In this document: piece by piece, positions 1 through 7,770 of the stretch
Layout: the number at the start of each line of letters is the position of its first letter
Position numbering within the stretch: the first letter of the stretch is position 1
NCBI GenBank assembly: GCA_002862965.1
Contig: PKCW01000153.1
Coordinates: 1 to 7,770 of the forward strand
Direction of reading: 5' to 3'
Source of the DNA: Pseudomonadota bacterium
GTDB taxonomy: Bacteria; Pseudomonadota; Gammaproteobacteria; UBA5335
DNA: 7,770 nt
Made by a program: the position numbers and the translations under genes
Notes under the pieces: model-generated
What the model was told of the DNA's origin: nothing
The model's input: the letters and a program-made list of their open reading frames with translations, nothing else
Database searches by the model: none

Positions 1-589
1 CGGCCGGATCGACGCCGGCGGCGTGACCGATCGCTCGGCATGGGTTGCGGACACCTACACCCTGAACATGATCTCCGCCGATCAGTACGAAGTCCGTGAT
101 TCCGGAGGAGGCGTCGTGGCCTCCGGCGTGTACGCTCCCGACAGCGCCATTTCCTTCAGCGGCATTCAGGTGACGTTCGGCGGCGCACCCGCCGCGGGGG
201 ATCGGTTCGAAATCCGGCCCAGCGGCAAGCAGGACATGTTCCAGACGCTGGCGCAGGTGACCCAAGCCGTGGCCGACCTCGACGCGGACCCCGCCACAGC
301 CGCCCGCAGCATCGGCGCGCTGGGGCGCGGTATCGAGGAAATCGATCAGGCCCTGGGCCATCTGCAAACGATCCGTACCGAGGTCGGCAGCCGCCTGAAC
401 GCCCTGGACGGGCAGCGGGAGAGCCATGCCGACGAGGTGCTGAACCTGCAATCGCTGCGTTCGCAGCTGCAGGACCTGGACTACACCGAGGCCATTGGCC
501 GGCTGAATCTTCAAACCGTAGCGCTTCAGGCCGCGCAGCAGAGCTACCTCAAGCTTCAGGGGCTCTCGCTGTTCGATCTGCTGCGCTGA
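1..589 (+). CDS. flgL: Flagellar hook-associated protein 3 (hook-filament junction protein), 3' part
   Basis: FlgL (HAP3) is exported by the flagellar type III system and, with FlgK, joins the hook to the flagellin filament outside the cell. The frame is open from base 2 to the TGA at 587-589 and gives about 195 residues of the C-terminal part. The GTG at 23 is an internal valine, since coding continues upstream of it to the edge. The first half resembles the beta-rich middle domain. The last 90 or so residues form the helical coiled D0/D1 region typical of flagellin-like proteins (helix with TIRTEVGSRLNAL), and the protein ends in LQGLSLFDLLR, very close to the E. coli FlgL ending QGLSLFQLNR. 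The N-terminal part is outside the window, and flgK would be expected to the left. The last 41 bp overlap the convergent tilS gene. Identification rests mainly on the C-terminal signature. Confidence 0.94.
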   Translation, partial: GRIDAGGVTDRSAWVADTYTLNMISADQYEVRDSGGGVVASGVYAPDSAISFSGIQVTFGGAPAAGDRFEIRPSGKQDMFQTLAQVTQAVADLDADPATAARSIGALGRGIEEIDQALGHLQTIRTEVGSRLNALDGQRESHADEVLNLQSLRSQLQDLDYTEAIGRLNLQTVALQAAQQSYLKLQGLSLFDLLR

Positions 590-1931
590 ACATCTCGTCC
601 CGCCATGCAGCACCCGCCCAGCGCAGACGGGTGCCGACAGTAGCGGCTGCGCCCGCAAAAGGCACGCCGGCCCACAGATCAGCCACTGCCGCGAGTTCGC
701 CGTCGACCCACAGCAGGGGCAAGCGATCCCGCAGCCAAGGCGCCATCCCGGCCGCTCGGCACAACTCGCTGAGGGCCGTGTGGTGCGCTCGCCCCGGCAA
801 TTGCAGGCGTTCGCCGCCCTGCCGGAAGCCGACTTCCAGATGCCGTCCCCGCAATCTCGCGACATCGAGCCCCCCTGGGCCCTGCTGCGTCGACAGCGTG
901 CCCAAGCCGGCCGGCAGCACCAGCGGGCGGTTTAGATCCGGCCAAGGCACGCGCGACCGGGGCACCGCGTCCAGCGGGGCCATCGCATGCGCGCGGTCGC
1001 GATGACGCCGGATTTCCACGCCCGAGTAGCGCAGCACCACTTGCCGATCGGCTGCAGCGTCGGCCAGTTGCTCGGCGATGGTGGCGAGCACGCGCGCACT
1101 GGGCAGAGGCCGGCCGCTTGCCCTCAGCCATTGCCGCAACAGCAGCTCCCGCTCGGGCGCCGTCCGCAGCCGCCAAGGCGCCAGCATCAGCGCTCCGTCG
1201 ACGATCAGGCCTGCCCGGGCCTCCGCCTCCGCCCAAGCGCCAAGCTGCGCGTCGGCCTTGGCGCATTGGCGAGCGCTGCGCGACACCGTGCGCGCCGCCT
1301 GGGGCCAGCGTACGCGCAGCGCCGGCAACACCGCATGGCGCAAGTAGTTGCGGTCCGGTCCCGGGTCGGTATTGCTCGGATCCTCGAGCCACTCGAGCCC
1401 GCGCGCGCGGGCATAGGCCGTGAGCTGCTCACGCGTCGCGTCGAGCAGCGGTCGGGCGAGGAAGCCGGGATCGAAGGGCCGCCAGGGCGCCATGGCCGCG
1501 AGGCCCGCCGGCCCCGCCCCGCGCAAGGCCTGGAGCAGAAACGTTTCGAGCTGATCGTCGGCATGGTGGGCGGTGAGCAACAGGTCGCCGGTGCCCATCT
1601 GTGCCGCGAGCGCGGCGTAGCGGGCCTCCCGCGCCCACGCCTCGAGGCTGGCGCCGGGCGGCAGCGTACGCGGAATGCTCATCGCCGTGCACTGAATCTG
1701 CAGACGTGCGCACCACGCTCGGCAATGCTCGGCCCAGCGCGCGCTGTCGGGGTGCAGTCCGTGATCGATGTGGATGGCTTGAAACGGCGGCAGATCGGCC
1801 TGATCGGCGCGCATCAGATCGAGCAGTACGGTCGAATCCAGACCCCCGCTGAAGGCGACCCAGCAGCGTGGGACGGGCGGCCAGGCCCGCCAAGCCGCGC
1901 GAAACGCCGCACGCAGCGCCTCGACGGTCAC
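549..1931 (-). CDS. tilS: tRNA(Ile)-lysidine synthase
   Basis: TilS uses ATP and lysine to convert C34 of the CAU-anticodon tRNA-Ile to lysidine, switching both its codon (to AUA) and its charging identity. It is a cytoplasmic, normally essential enzyme. The 460-residue product has the PP-loop SGGLDST at residues 28-34, HIDHGLHPDS at 54-63, the AHHADDQ-ETFLLQ segment at about 121-134, and DPSNTDPGPDRNYLRH at 184-199, all hallmarks of the N-terminal catalytic domain. The C-terminal tRNA-binding domain follows, including GFRQGGERLQLPG and the PLLWVDGEL stretch near the end. Length is normal for a long-form proteobacterial TilS. The start is GTG at 1931, preceded by GAGG that overlaps the accA stop; no ATG lies nearby in frame. 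accA ends 6 bp upstream, so the two are probably cotranscribed and perhaps translationally coupled. The last 13 or so codons are antisense to the flgL 3' end. Confidence 0.97.
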   Translation of the reverse strand: MTVEALRAAFRAAWRAWPPVPRCWVAFSGGLDSTVLLDLMRADQADLPPFQAIHIDHGLHPDSARWAEHCRAWCARLQIQCTAMSIPRTLPPGASLEAWAREARYAALAAQMGTGDLLLTAHHADDQLETFLLQALRGAGPAGLAAMAPWRPFDPGFLARPLLDATREQLTAYARARGLEWLEDPSNTDPGPDRNYLRHAVLPALRVRWPQAARTVSRSARQCAKADAQLGAWAEAEARAGLIVDGALMLAPWRLRTAPERELLLRQWLRASGRPLPSARVLATIAEQLADAAADRQVVLRYSGVEIRRHRDRAHAMAPLDAVPRSRVPWPDLNRPLVLPAGLGTLSTQQGPGGLDVARLRGRHLEVGFRQGGERLQLPGRAHHTALSELCRAAGMAPWLRDRLPLLWVDGELAAVADLWAGVPFAGAAATVGTRLRWAGAAWRDEMFSAADRTARAPEA

Positions 1932-1937
1932 GATGCC

Positions 1938-2897
1938 TCAGCTTTCCTTGTACGGCCCGTAACCCATCAGCCGTTCCTGCCGACGCCGGACGAGGGCATC
2001 TCGATCCAGGGTCTGCAGTTCATCGAGGCTGTGGAGGAAAAACGCTTTCAGGCGCTGGGCCATGAGTGCGGGATCGCGGTGCGCGCCGCCGAGCGGCTCT
2101 TCGATGACCGTGTCGATCAAGCCCAGTTCGAGCACCCGGTCGGACGTGATGCCCATGGCCGCGGCGGCTTCCTCCGCCCGCGCCGCATCCTTCCACAGGA
2201 TGGACGCACAGCCTTCCGGGGAGATCACCGAGTAGATCGCGTACTGCAGCATGGCGACCCGATCACCCACACCGATGGCGAGCGCCCCGCCGGACCCGCC
2301 TTCACCGATGACGACACAGACGATGGGGATTCCGAGGCGAGCCATGACGAACAGATTGCGCGCGATGGCCTCGCTCTGCCCGCGCTCCTCGGCGTCGATT
2401 CCGGGGTAGGCACCCGGCGTATCGATCAACGTCAGCACCGGCAGACCGAAGCGTTCGGCGAGCTGCATCAGGCGCTGCGCCTTGCGATAGCCTTCGGGGC
2501 GCGGCATGCCGAAGTTGCGGCGGATTTTCTCCTTCGTGTCGCGGCCCTTTTCCTGCCCGATCACGACGACGGGGCGTCCCTCGAGCCGGGCGACCCCGCC
2601 CACGATGGCCGGATCGTCGGCGAAGGCGCGGTCGCCATGGAGTTCTTCGAAGTCGGTGAAGATGGCGTGGATGTAATCGAGCGTATGCGGGCGGCGAGCG
2701 TGACGCGCGAGCTGCGAGATCTGCCAGGGCGTGAGCTTGGCGAAGACGGAGGCTGTCAGCGCCTGTTGCTTGACTTCTAGCCGCTGGATTTCTTCGCTGA
2801 TGTTGACCGCCGAGTCATTGCCGACATGGCGCAGTTCTTCGATTTTCGCCTCGAGTTCGGCGATGGGTTTTTCGAATTCGAGAAAAATCGACTGCAT
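1938..2897 (-). CDS. accA: Acetyl-CoA carboxylase carboxyltransferase subunit alpha
   Basis: AccA pairs with AccD in the carboxyltransferase half of acetyl-CoA carboxylase, which moves CO2 from biotinylated AccB to acetyl-CoA to make malonyl-CoA, the committed step of fatty acid synthesis in the cytoplasm. From ATG 2897 the product is 319 residues, the same length as E. coli AccA, and begins with the family N-terminus ([15 protein letters not shown], a short coiled coil). Crotonase-fold signatures follow: [16 protein letters not shown] from residue 115, [20 protein letters not shown] from 158, [15 protein letters not shown] at 198-212 (the glycine-rich oxyanion-hole region), and [13 protein letters not shown] at 226-238. 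The frame stays open upstream to 2993, but those 32 residues are not family sequence. The Shine-Dalgarno sequence is weak. tilS follows after 6 bp. In many relatives accA lies directly downstream of dnaE; here a 1.9-kb opposing island intervenes and accA seems to have its own promoter. Its first 45 or so codons are duplicated at about 3763-3904. Confidence 0.98.
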   Translation of the reverse strand: MQSIFLEFEKPIAELEAKIEELRHVGNDSAVNISEEIQRLEVKQQALTASVFAKLTPWQISQLARHARRPHTLDYIHAIFTDFEELHGDRAFADDPAIVGGVARLEGRPVVVIGQEKGRDTKEKIRRNFGMPRPEGYRKAQRLMQLAERFGLPVLTLIDTPGAYPGIDAEERGQSEAIARNLFVMARLGIPIVCVVIGEGGSGGALAIGVGDRVAMLQYAIYSVISPEGCASILWKDAARAEEAAAAMGITSDRVLELGLIDTVIEEPLGGAHRDPALMAQRLKAFFLHSLDELQTLDRDALVRRRQERLMGYGPYKES

Positions 2898-2965
2898 GGC
2901 GGCTCGTGGTTCTTGTTCGGCGAAGGGCCACATTGCATCAGAAAAACCCGCCACTGTCCAAGCCA
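2765..2965. repeat. Duplicated accA 5' region, copy 1 (functional)
   Basis: This stretch holds the first 45 or so codons of accA plus its leader and promoter. It is repeated in the same orientation at 3771-3971, about 1 kb away. Similarity is uneven. The block 2805-2927 has two mismatches (at 2833 and 2837) over 123 bp. The accA-internal flank 2775-2804 is much more diverged, with an extra T in copy 2. The promoter flank 2928-2965 has several substitutions and a one-base gap. Similarity stops soon after 2965 and fades inside accA below about 2756. Confidence 0.95.
2932..2960 (-). promoter_or_regulatory. Candidate sigma70 promoter of accA-tilS
   Basis: Read on the minus strand, TGGACA (2955-2960, 5 of 6 matches to TTGACA) is followed after exactly 17 bp by TGCAAT (2932-2937, 4 of 6 matches to TATAAT). 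Transcription would start near 2925 and leave a leader of about 28 nt before the accA ATG. The placement fits a gene that has been cut off from upstream dnaE transcription by the opposing island. This is a consensus match by eye with no experimental support. The equivalent site in the duplicated copy (3938-3966) is degraded. Confidence 0.5.
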
Positions 2966-3089
2966 GGCGCGGGGTGACGGCAACTCTCGTCAACCCGGGG
3001 TTCCCGAAGGATTCAGGATCTGCCTTGGCAGACCGATGACCTGATCGATGACCCAGAAAAAGAGATCGGACGAAAAGGAGCGCCTTACC
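2961..3089. other. Leader and upstream region of the first small exported protein gene
   Basis: This is the non-coding spacer between the accA promoter and the + strand gene at 3090. It holds a TGACG...CGTCA inverted repeat (2975-2979 and 2988-2992) and two direct copies of CGATGACC spaced 12 bp apart (3034-3041 and 3046-3053), which could be an operator for a factor binding one face of the helix. TTGGCA at 3025-3030 would make a good -35 box, but I see no convincing -10 box at the proper spacing, so no + strand promoter is claimed. None of these elements is found in the corresponding place upstream of the second gene. Confidence 0.3.
3075..3080 (+). promoter_or_regulatory. Ribosome binding site of the first small exported protein gene
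   Basis: AAGGAG lies 9 bp before the ATG at 3090. It decides the start in favour of 3090 over the in-frame ATG at 3048. The 3048 start would add 14 charged residues in front of a normal signal peptide and has no such site at proper spacing. Confidence 0.75.
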
Positions 3090-3512
3090 ATGAAACCCTC
3101 ATTTCCATTCGCCCTGCTGTTCCCCCTCATCGCTCTGGCGCCCTGCACGGCGGGCGCATCGTGGGCCGAAATGTCCGAGGCCGACCTGCGTGCCGTTCAC
3201 GGCCAGGGCTTCGTGGAAGACCCCAGTCTGTTCCCCCAGGAATATCGAGCCACTTTGGGCCGGATGTGGACCAGCCTGACCACTGTTCAAGGCAACAGCG
3301 CCGCCCTGCATTACGCCGGCTCGGGAACGGTGCTCATCGGTTATGCATTCGGTGCGCCGGCCTTGGCCGCAGCAGCGGCCGTCATCGACAACCCTCCGCC
3401 CCCCGGGCCGCTCTGGGTCATCGCAACCGTTCCCCTGACCGCTCCGCCCATCCTGGCGGGAGGCGCTCTCATGCTCGCCGGCGGCTACGTCCTGCAGTTC
3501 AATGGGGGATAG
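3090..3512 (+). CDS. Small exported protein of unrecognised family, paralogue 1
   Basis: I do not recognise this family. The 140-residue product starts with a Sec-type signal peptide: Lys2, then a hydrophobic stretch over residues 5-18, with likely cleavage near residues 23-26 (A-G-A or S-W-A). Directly after it comes [11 protein letters not shown] (30-40). The core at 59-85 begins [19 protein letters not shown] and ends in GY. The C-terminal third is Ala/Gly/Pro-rich and hydrophobic (A-rich run 89-97, P-rich run 102-107, Gly/Leu segment 121-136) and ends FNGG. The mature protein, about 115 residues, has no cysteine; Cys19 lies in the signal peptide in a poor lipobox context. The paralogue at 4065-4460 matches best in the core, where an 11-codon run (3288-3320 versus 4251-4283) encodes identical residues with five synonymous changes, a sign that protein sequence is selected. 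A secreted, periplasmic or membrane-associated product is inferred; function is unknown. It is transcribed divergently from accA. Confidence 0.8.
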   Translation: MKPSFPFALLFPLIALAPCTAGASWAEMSEADLRAVHGQGFVEDPSLFPQEYRATLGRMWTSLTTVQGNSAALHYAGSGTVLIGYAFGAPALAAAAAVIDNPPPPGPLWVIATVPLTAPPILAGGALMLAGGYVLQFNGG

Positions 3513-3516
3513 GATT

Positions 3517-3566
3517 CGGTGCCCCGGACCGTCCAGATTTGCCTGATCGGATCCTTTTCGGCACCG
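3517..3566 (+). terminator. Possible hairpin terminator after paralogue 1
   Basis: CGGTGCC (3517-3523) and GGCACCG (3560-3566) are perfect inverted repeats just after the stop codon. Inside them GGACC can pair with GGATCC if one A is bulged. No T-tract follows on the + strand, so intrinsic termination is uncertain; it may only stabilise the 3' end of the mRNA. Confidence 0.3.
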
Positions 3567-3619
3567 GTTGCAACCCCGTGGCCCGTCCTTTTATCCGGCA
3601 CGATCAGAAGGCGCCACCC

Positions 3620-3779
3620 ATGAGACGTCCAGATACCAGCCGCGCCGTTGTCCCCAACAGTCCTGATGCCACGGACGGCGCAAGCCGGGATGACCGAATC
3701 GACCGACGTCGAGCTGCGAGCGGTTGATGGGCAGATCCGCCCGACCCTGCCCTTCAGCACTGCGGCGCGTGTTGCTTGA
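3620..3779 (+). pseudogene. Truncated, frameshifted remnant of a third paralogue
   Basis: The stretch keeps the pattern of the two intact small genes. An ATG at 3620 follows AGAAGGCGCC, which resembles the ribosome-site-to-start stretch of paralogue 1. The frame then shifts by one base, and from about 3678 the second frame reads [19 protein letters not shown]. Paralogue 2 has A-Q-A-G-M-Q-P-L-T-D-A-E-L-R-A-V-E-G-H at the same place. The nucleotide match to paralogue 2 over 54 ungapped bases (3681-3734) is about three quarters by my count. The conserved core and C-terminus are missing: coding resemblance ends near 3760, where the displaced accA fragment begins, and the frame stops at TGA 3777-3779. 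The signal peptide region is scrambled. I read it as a dead copy truncated by the recombination that brought in the accA fragment. A live short ORF (ATG 3666, 37 residues) is possible but lacks a ribosome site or signal peptide. Confidence 0.62.
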
Positions 3780-3904
3780 CGTCCGGTCTTTGGATTTTCC
3801 TCGCTGACGGTGACCGCCGAGTCATTGCCGACATGGCGCGGTTTTTCGATTTTCGCCTCGAGTTCGGCGATGGGTTTTTCGAATTCGAGAAAAATCGACT
3901 GCAT
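3763..3904 (-). pseudogene. Displaced 5' fragment of accA (broken duplicate)
   Basis: From ATG 3904 the minus strand repeats the AccA N-terminus, [20 protein letters not shown], and continues through R-H-V-G-N-D-S-A-V to S-E-E. Against the real gene it carries E-to-K and L-to-P changes near residues 21-22 and N-I to T-V changes further on. An inserted T (run of four at 3795-3798 versus three in accA) then shifts the frame. Past the shift, traces of I-Q-R-x-x-V-K-Q remain in the neighbouring frame before homology ends near 3763, inside the small-gene remnant. No carboxyltransferase domain is present, so it cannot act as AccA. If translated from 3904 the frame would run to 3485 as 139 mostly unrelated residues. 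The promoter equivalent upstream is degraded. The near-identity of bases 3812-3934 to accA is striking for a dead fragment. Confidence 0.9.
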
Positions 3905-3971
3905 GGCGGCTCGTGGTTCTTGTTCGGCGAAGGGCACTTTGCCTCAGAAAAACCCGCCTCCGTCCAAGCCG
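3771..3971. repeat. Duplicated accA 5' region, copy 2 (pseudogene copy upstream of paralogue 2)
   Basis: This is the direct repeat of 2765-2965. The offset is 1006 bp at both ends and 1007 bp in the middle, owing to one inserted T near 3798 and one missing base after 3934. The 123-bp block 3812-3934 has only two mismatches to accA. The outer parts are clearly more diverged. It places a copy of the accA start and leader in front of the second small gene, mirroring the arrangement of accA and the first. Confidence 0.95.
3938..3966 (-). promoter_or_regulatory. Degraded copy of the accA promoter
   Basis: At the position matching the accA promoter the minus strand reads TGGACG (3961-3966) and GGCAAA (3938-3943), still 17 bp apart. 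The -10 box has lost both its first and its last T relative to TGCAAT, and the last T is a key base of the consensus. This fits loss of selection for expression of the accA fragment. It is a comparison by eye, and residual activity cannot be excluded. Confidence 0.4.
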
Positions 3972-4064
3972 CGCGCGCCTGCGGGATGTCTCAATCTTCC
4001 CGCCTTGCGGCCGATAACCGGGAGCAGCCTGCCGCCATCCATCCACCCTCGAGAGGAAAACCCC
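3972..4064. other. Leader region of paralogue 2
   Basis: This is the non-coding stretch between the accA-like repeat and the second small gene. It does not resemble the leader of paralogue 1, except that both end in a good purine-rich ribosome site. GATAAC at 4013-4018 matches a -10 box at four positions, but nothing resembling -35 lies 16-18 bp upstream, so no promoter is called. Confidence 0.25.
4052..4057 (+). promoter_or_regulatory. Ribosome binding site of paralogue 2
   Basis: AGAGGA lies 7 bp before the ATG at 4065. It supports that start over in-frame upstream ATGs such as 3810, which would begin within the antisense of the accA fragment and bury the signal peptide. Confidence 0.75.
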
Positions 4065-4460
4065 ATGAAATCGCTGGCCCGCTCCATCGGTATCCTTGCC
4101 CTGACCTGTACATCGTTGTCGGCTCAGGCCGGGATGCAGCCGTTGACCGATGCCGAGCTGCGGGCGGTCGAGGGGCACGCCGGCCTTGGCCCGGGATTTC
4201 AGACTTACAAGCAGACGATGGGCGGTCTGTGGACCGACATGACCACAACGCAAGGCAATAGCGCTGCGCTCCATTACGCCGGTTATGGCTCCGTCATGAC
4301 CGGATACACCCTGATCGCCTCGAGCGGCGCGGCATCGGTGGCCATCAACAAGGCACCGCCGCCCATCAACCGGCTGGACGGCGTGGTTATTCCCGCTTGG
4401 TATGCAGGATACGGTATCAGCACCGCCGGGCTCGTGATGCTGACTCTGAATGGCGAATAG
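4065..4460 (+). CDS. Small exported protein of unrecognised family, paralogue 2
   Basis: I do not recognise this family. The 131-residue product has a clear Sec-type signal peptide: Lys2 and Arg6, hydrophobic residues 8-18, then S-A-Q-A with cleavage expected before Gly23. It is followed by T-D-A-E-L-R-A-V-E-G-H (28-38) and the core [20 protein letters not shown] (54-73), then YGSVMTGY. The C-terminal part has a short proline run (98-100) and a hydrophobic Tyr/Gly/Leu segment (about 107-128) and ends LNGE, like FNGG in paralogue 1. The mature form is about 109 residues without cysteine. Alignment with paralogue 1 is nearly gapless through the core and weak in the tail, so the tail may carry the specificity that differs. 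It lies on the + strand downstream of a pseudogene copy of the accA start and converges on dnaE. Export is well supported by sequence; anything further about function would be a guess. Confidence 0.83.
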   Translation: MKSLARSIGILALTCTSLSAQAGMQPLTDAELRAVEGHAGLGPGFQTYKQTMGGLWTDMTTTQGNSAALHYAGYGSVMTGYTLIASSGAASVAINKAPPPINRLDGVVIPAWYAGYGISTAGLVMLTLNGE

Positions 4461-4464
4461 CCCC

Positions 4465-4500
4465 GGACCGGAAATGGGCTGCCGTGGGCCGTTCCGGTCC
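4465..4500. terminator. Possible bidirectional hairpin between paralogue 2 and dnaE
   Basis: GGACCGGAA (4465-4473) and TTCCGGTCC (4492-4500) form a perfect 9-bp stem around an 18-nt loop, 4 bp after the stop codon of paralogue 2. Its position in a convergent gap suits transcript end formation, but neither strand has a T-tract beside it. The CCCCGGACC at its left foot also occurs just after paralogue 1 (3522-3530), so part of the 3' flank may belong to the duplicated unit. Confidence 0.35.
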
Positions 4501-4785
4501 AACGCTGTGCCTCGCACGCCCAATTGCCTGCGGATGAGTAGCGGGCCTTTCGTCGATATCGGCGTCGATGCGACCCACTGCGCCTGCCGGTCCTGATTTC
4601 GACGGATTCCAAACGTCTGGGCCTTCGCCCCGATCCATCGTGCGCAGCGGCCGCTCCATGACCGTTGCGATGTCTTGCGGCGGCGATATGCGGCGCTTCA
4701 TTCCCGGAAACTCGCCGCAGAAGCCAAGCTGGCTGACGGCTGACCGGCCCAATCGTGCCCGCCCGGCCGTCGCCGACCGGACGCC
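4501..4785. other. Convergent intergenic region downstream of paralogue 2 and dnaE
   Basis: I see no supported gene in these 285 bp. The open frames here have no ribosome sites or recognisable family sequence. GCGGCGA (4680-4686) and TCGCCGC (4712-4718) form a 7-bp inverted repeat with a 25-nt loop that might help end dnaE transcripts. There is a 7-bp tandem repeat of GGCTGAC at 4731-4744. I compared the stretch with the small exported genes and found no convincing further remnant. Confidence 0.4.

Positions 4786-7770
<2,985 letters not shown>

Noticed and set aside
987..2780. A 597-codon + strand open frame opposite tilS and accA.
   Set aside because: It is antisense to two unmistakable conserved genes. 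Long antisense frames are usual in GC-rich DNA, and the translation shows no family motif.
2898..2993. An in-frame upstream start giving AccA 32 more residues.
   Set aside because: The family N-terminus begins at 2897 and that start gives the usual 319 residues. The extension covers the candidate promoter.
3048..3089. An upstream ATG for paralogue 1.
   Set aside because: It adds a charged stretch ahead of a complete signal peptide and lacks a good ribosome site, while AAGGAG sits properly before 3090.
3485..3937. A 150-codon minus-strand frame as a real gene encoding a short AccA-like protein.
   Set aside because: Only the first 40 or so residues after the AccA start resemble AccA; a frameshift follows, and the rest is antisense to the small-gene remnant and paralogue 1. 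The promoter equivalent is degraded.
2765..3971. An insertion sequence or transposon as the cause of the repeats.
   Set aside because: The repeats are direct copies of accA sequence with uneven similarity. There is no transposase, no terminal inverted repeat and no visible target-site duplication.
3090..4130. Lipoprotein signals in the small exported proteins (Cys19 in paralogue 1, Cys15 in paralogue 2).
   Set aside because: The residues before each Cys (L-A-P and A-L-T) do not make a good lipobox, and normal A-x-A-type cleavage sites lie further on.

Overview
The window is GC-rich chromosomal DNA from a proteobacterium. A gammaproteobacterium is most likely, because tilS, accA and dnaE lie together on one strand as they do, with variations, in that class. 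The sequence alone does not fix genus or species. No phage, IS, CRISPR, tRNA or rRNA signal was seen.

Layout from left to right. (1) The 3' part of flgL (hook-filament junction protein) runs on the + strand off the left edge, so a flagellar cluster probably lies to the left. (2) On the minus strand, tilS (549-1931) converges on flgL and overlaps its end by 41 bp. accA (1938-2897) lies 6 bp upstream of tilS, so accA-tilS form a tight pair. (3) An island of about 1.9 kb (2898-4785) separates accA from dnaE. It carries two intact + strand genes for small exported paralogous proteins (3090-3512 and 4065-4460), the remnant of a third paralogue (about 3620-3779), and a displaced, broken copy of the accA 5' end (about 3763-3904) with its promoter region. 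(4) The 3' 85% or so of dnaE (replicative DNA polymerase III alpha subunit) fills 4786 to the right edge on the minus strand.

The housekeeping genes are ordinary: replication (dnaE), fatty acid synthesis (accA), tRNA-Ile decoding (tilS) and flagellar assembly (flgL). The unusual part is the island. It breaks a commonly conserved dnaE-accA neighbourhood, runs against the flanking genes, and is built of repeats. Each intact small gene sits downstream of a copy of the accA start region: the real one for the first gene, a pseudogene for the second. The two exported proteins share the core [18 protein letters not shown] and an E/D-L-R-A-V-x-G motif just after the signal peptide. Their core codons differ almost only at synonymous positions, so both proteins look selected. 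I do not recognise the family.

The accA copy is a mosaic. A 123-bp block (2805-2927 versus 3812-3934) has only two mismatches, while its flanks and the adjacent small genes are much more diverged. That suggests an old duplication followed by recent gene conversion, or some constraint on the block itself. accA has a plausible promoter of its own in the island (TGGACA, 17 bp, TGCAAT); the same positions are degraded in the duplicate.
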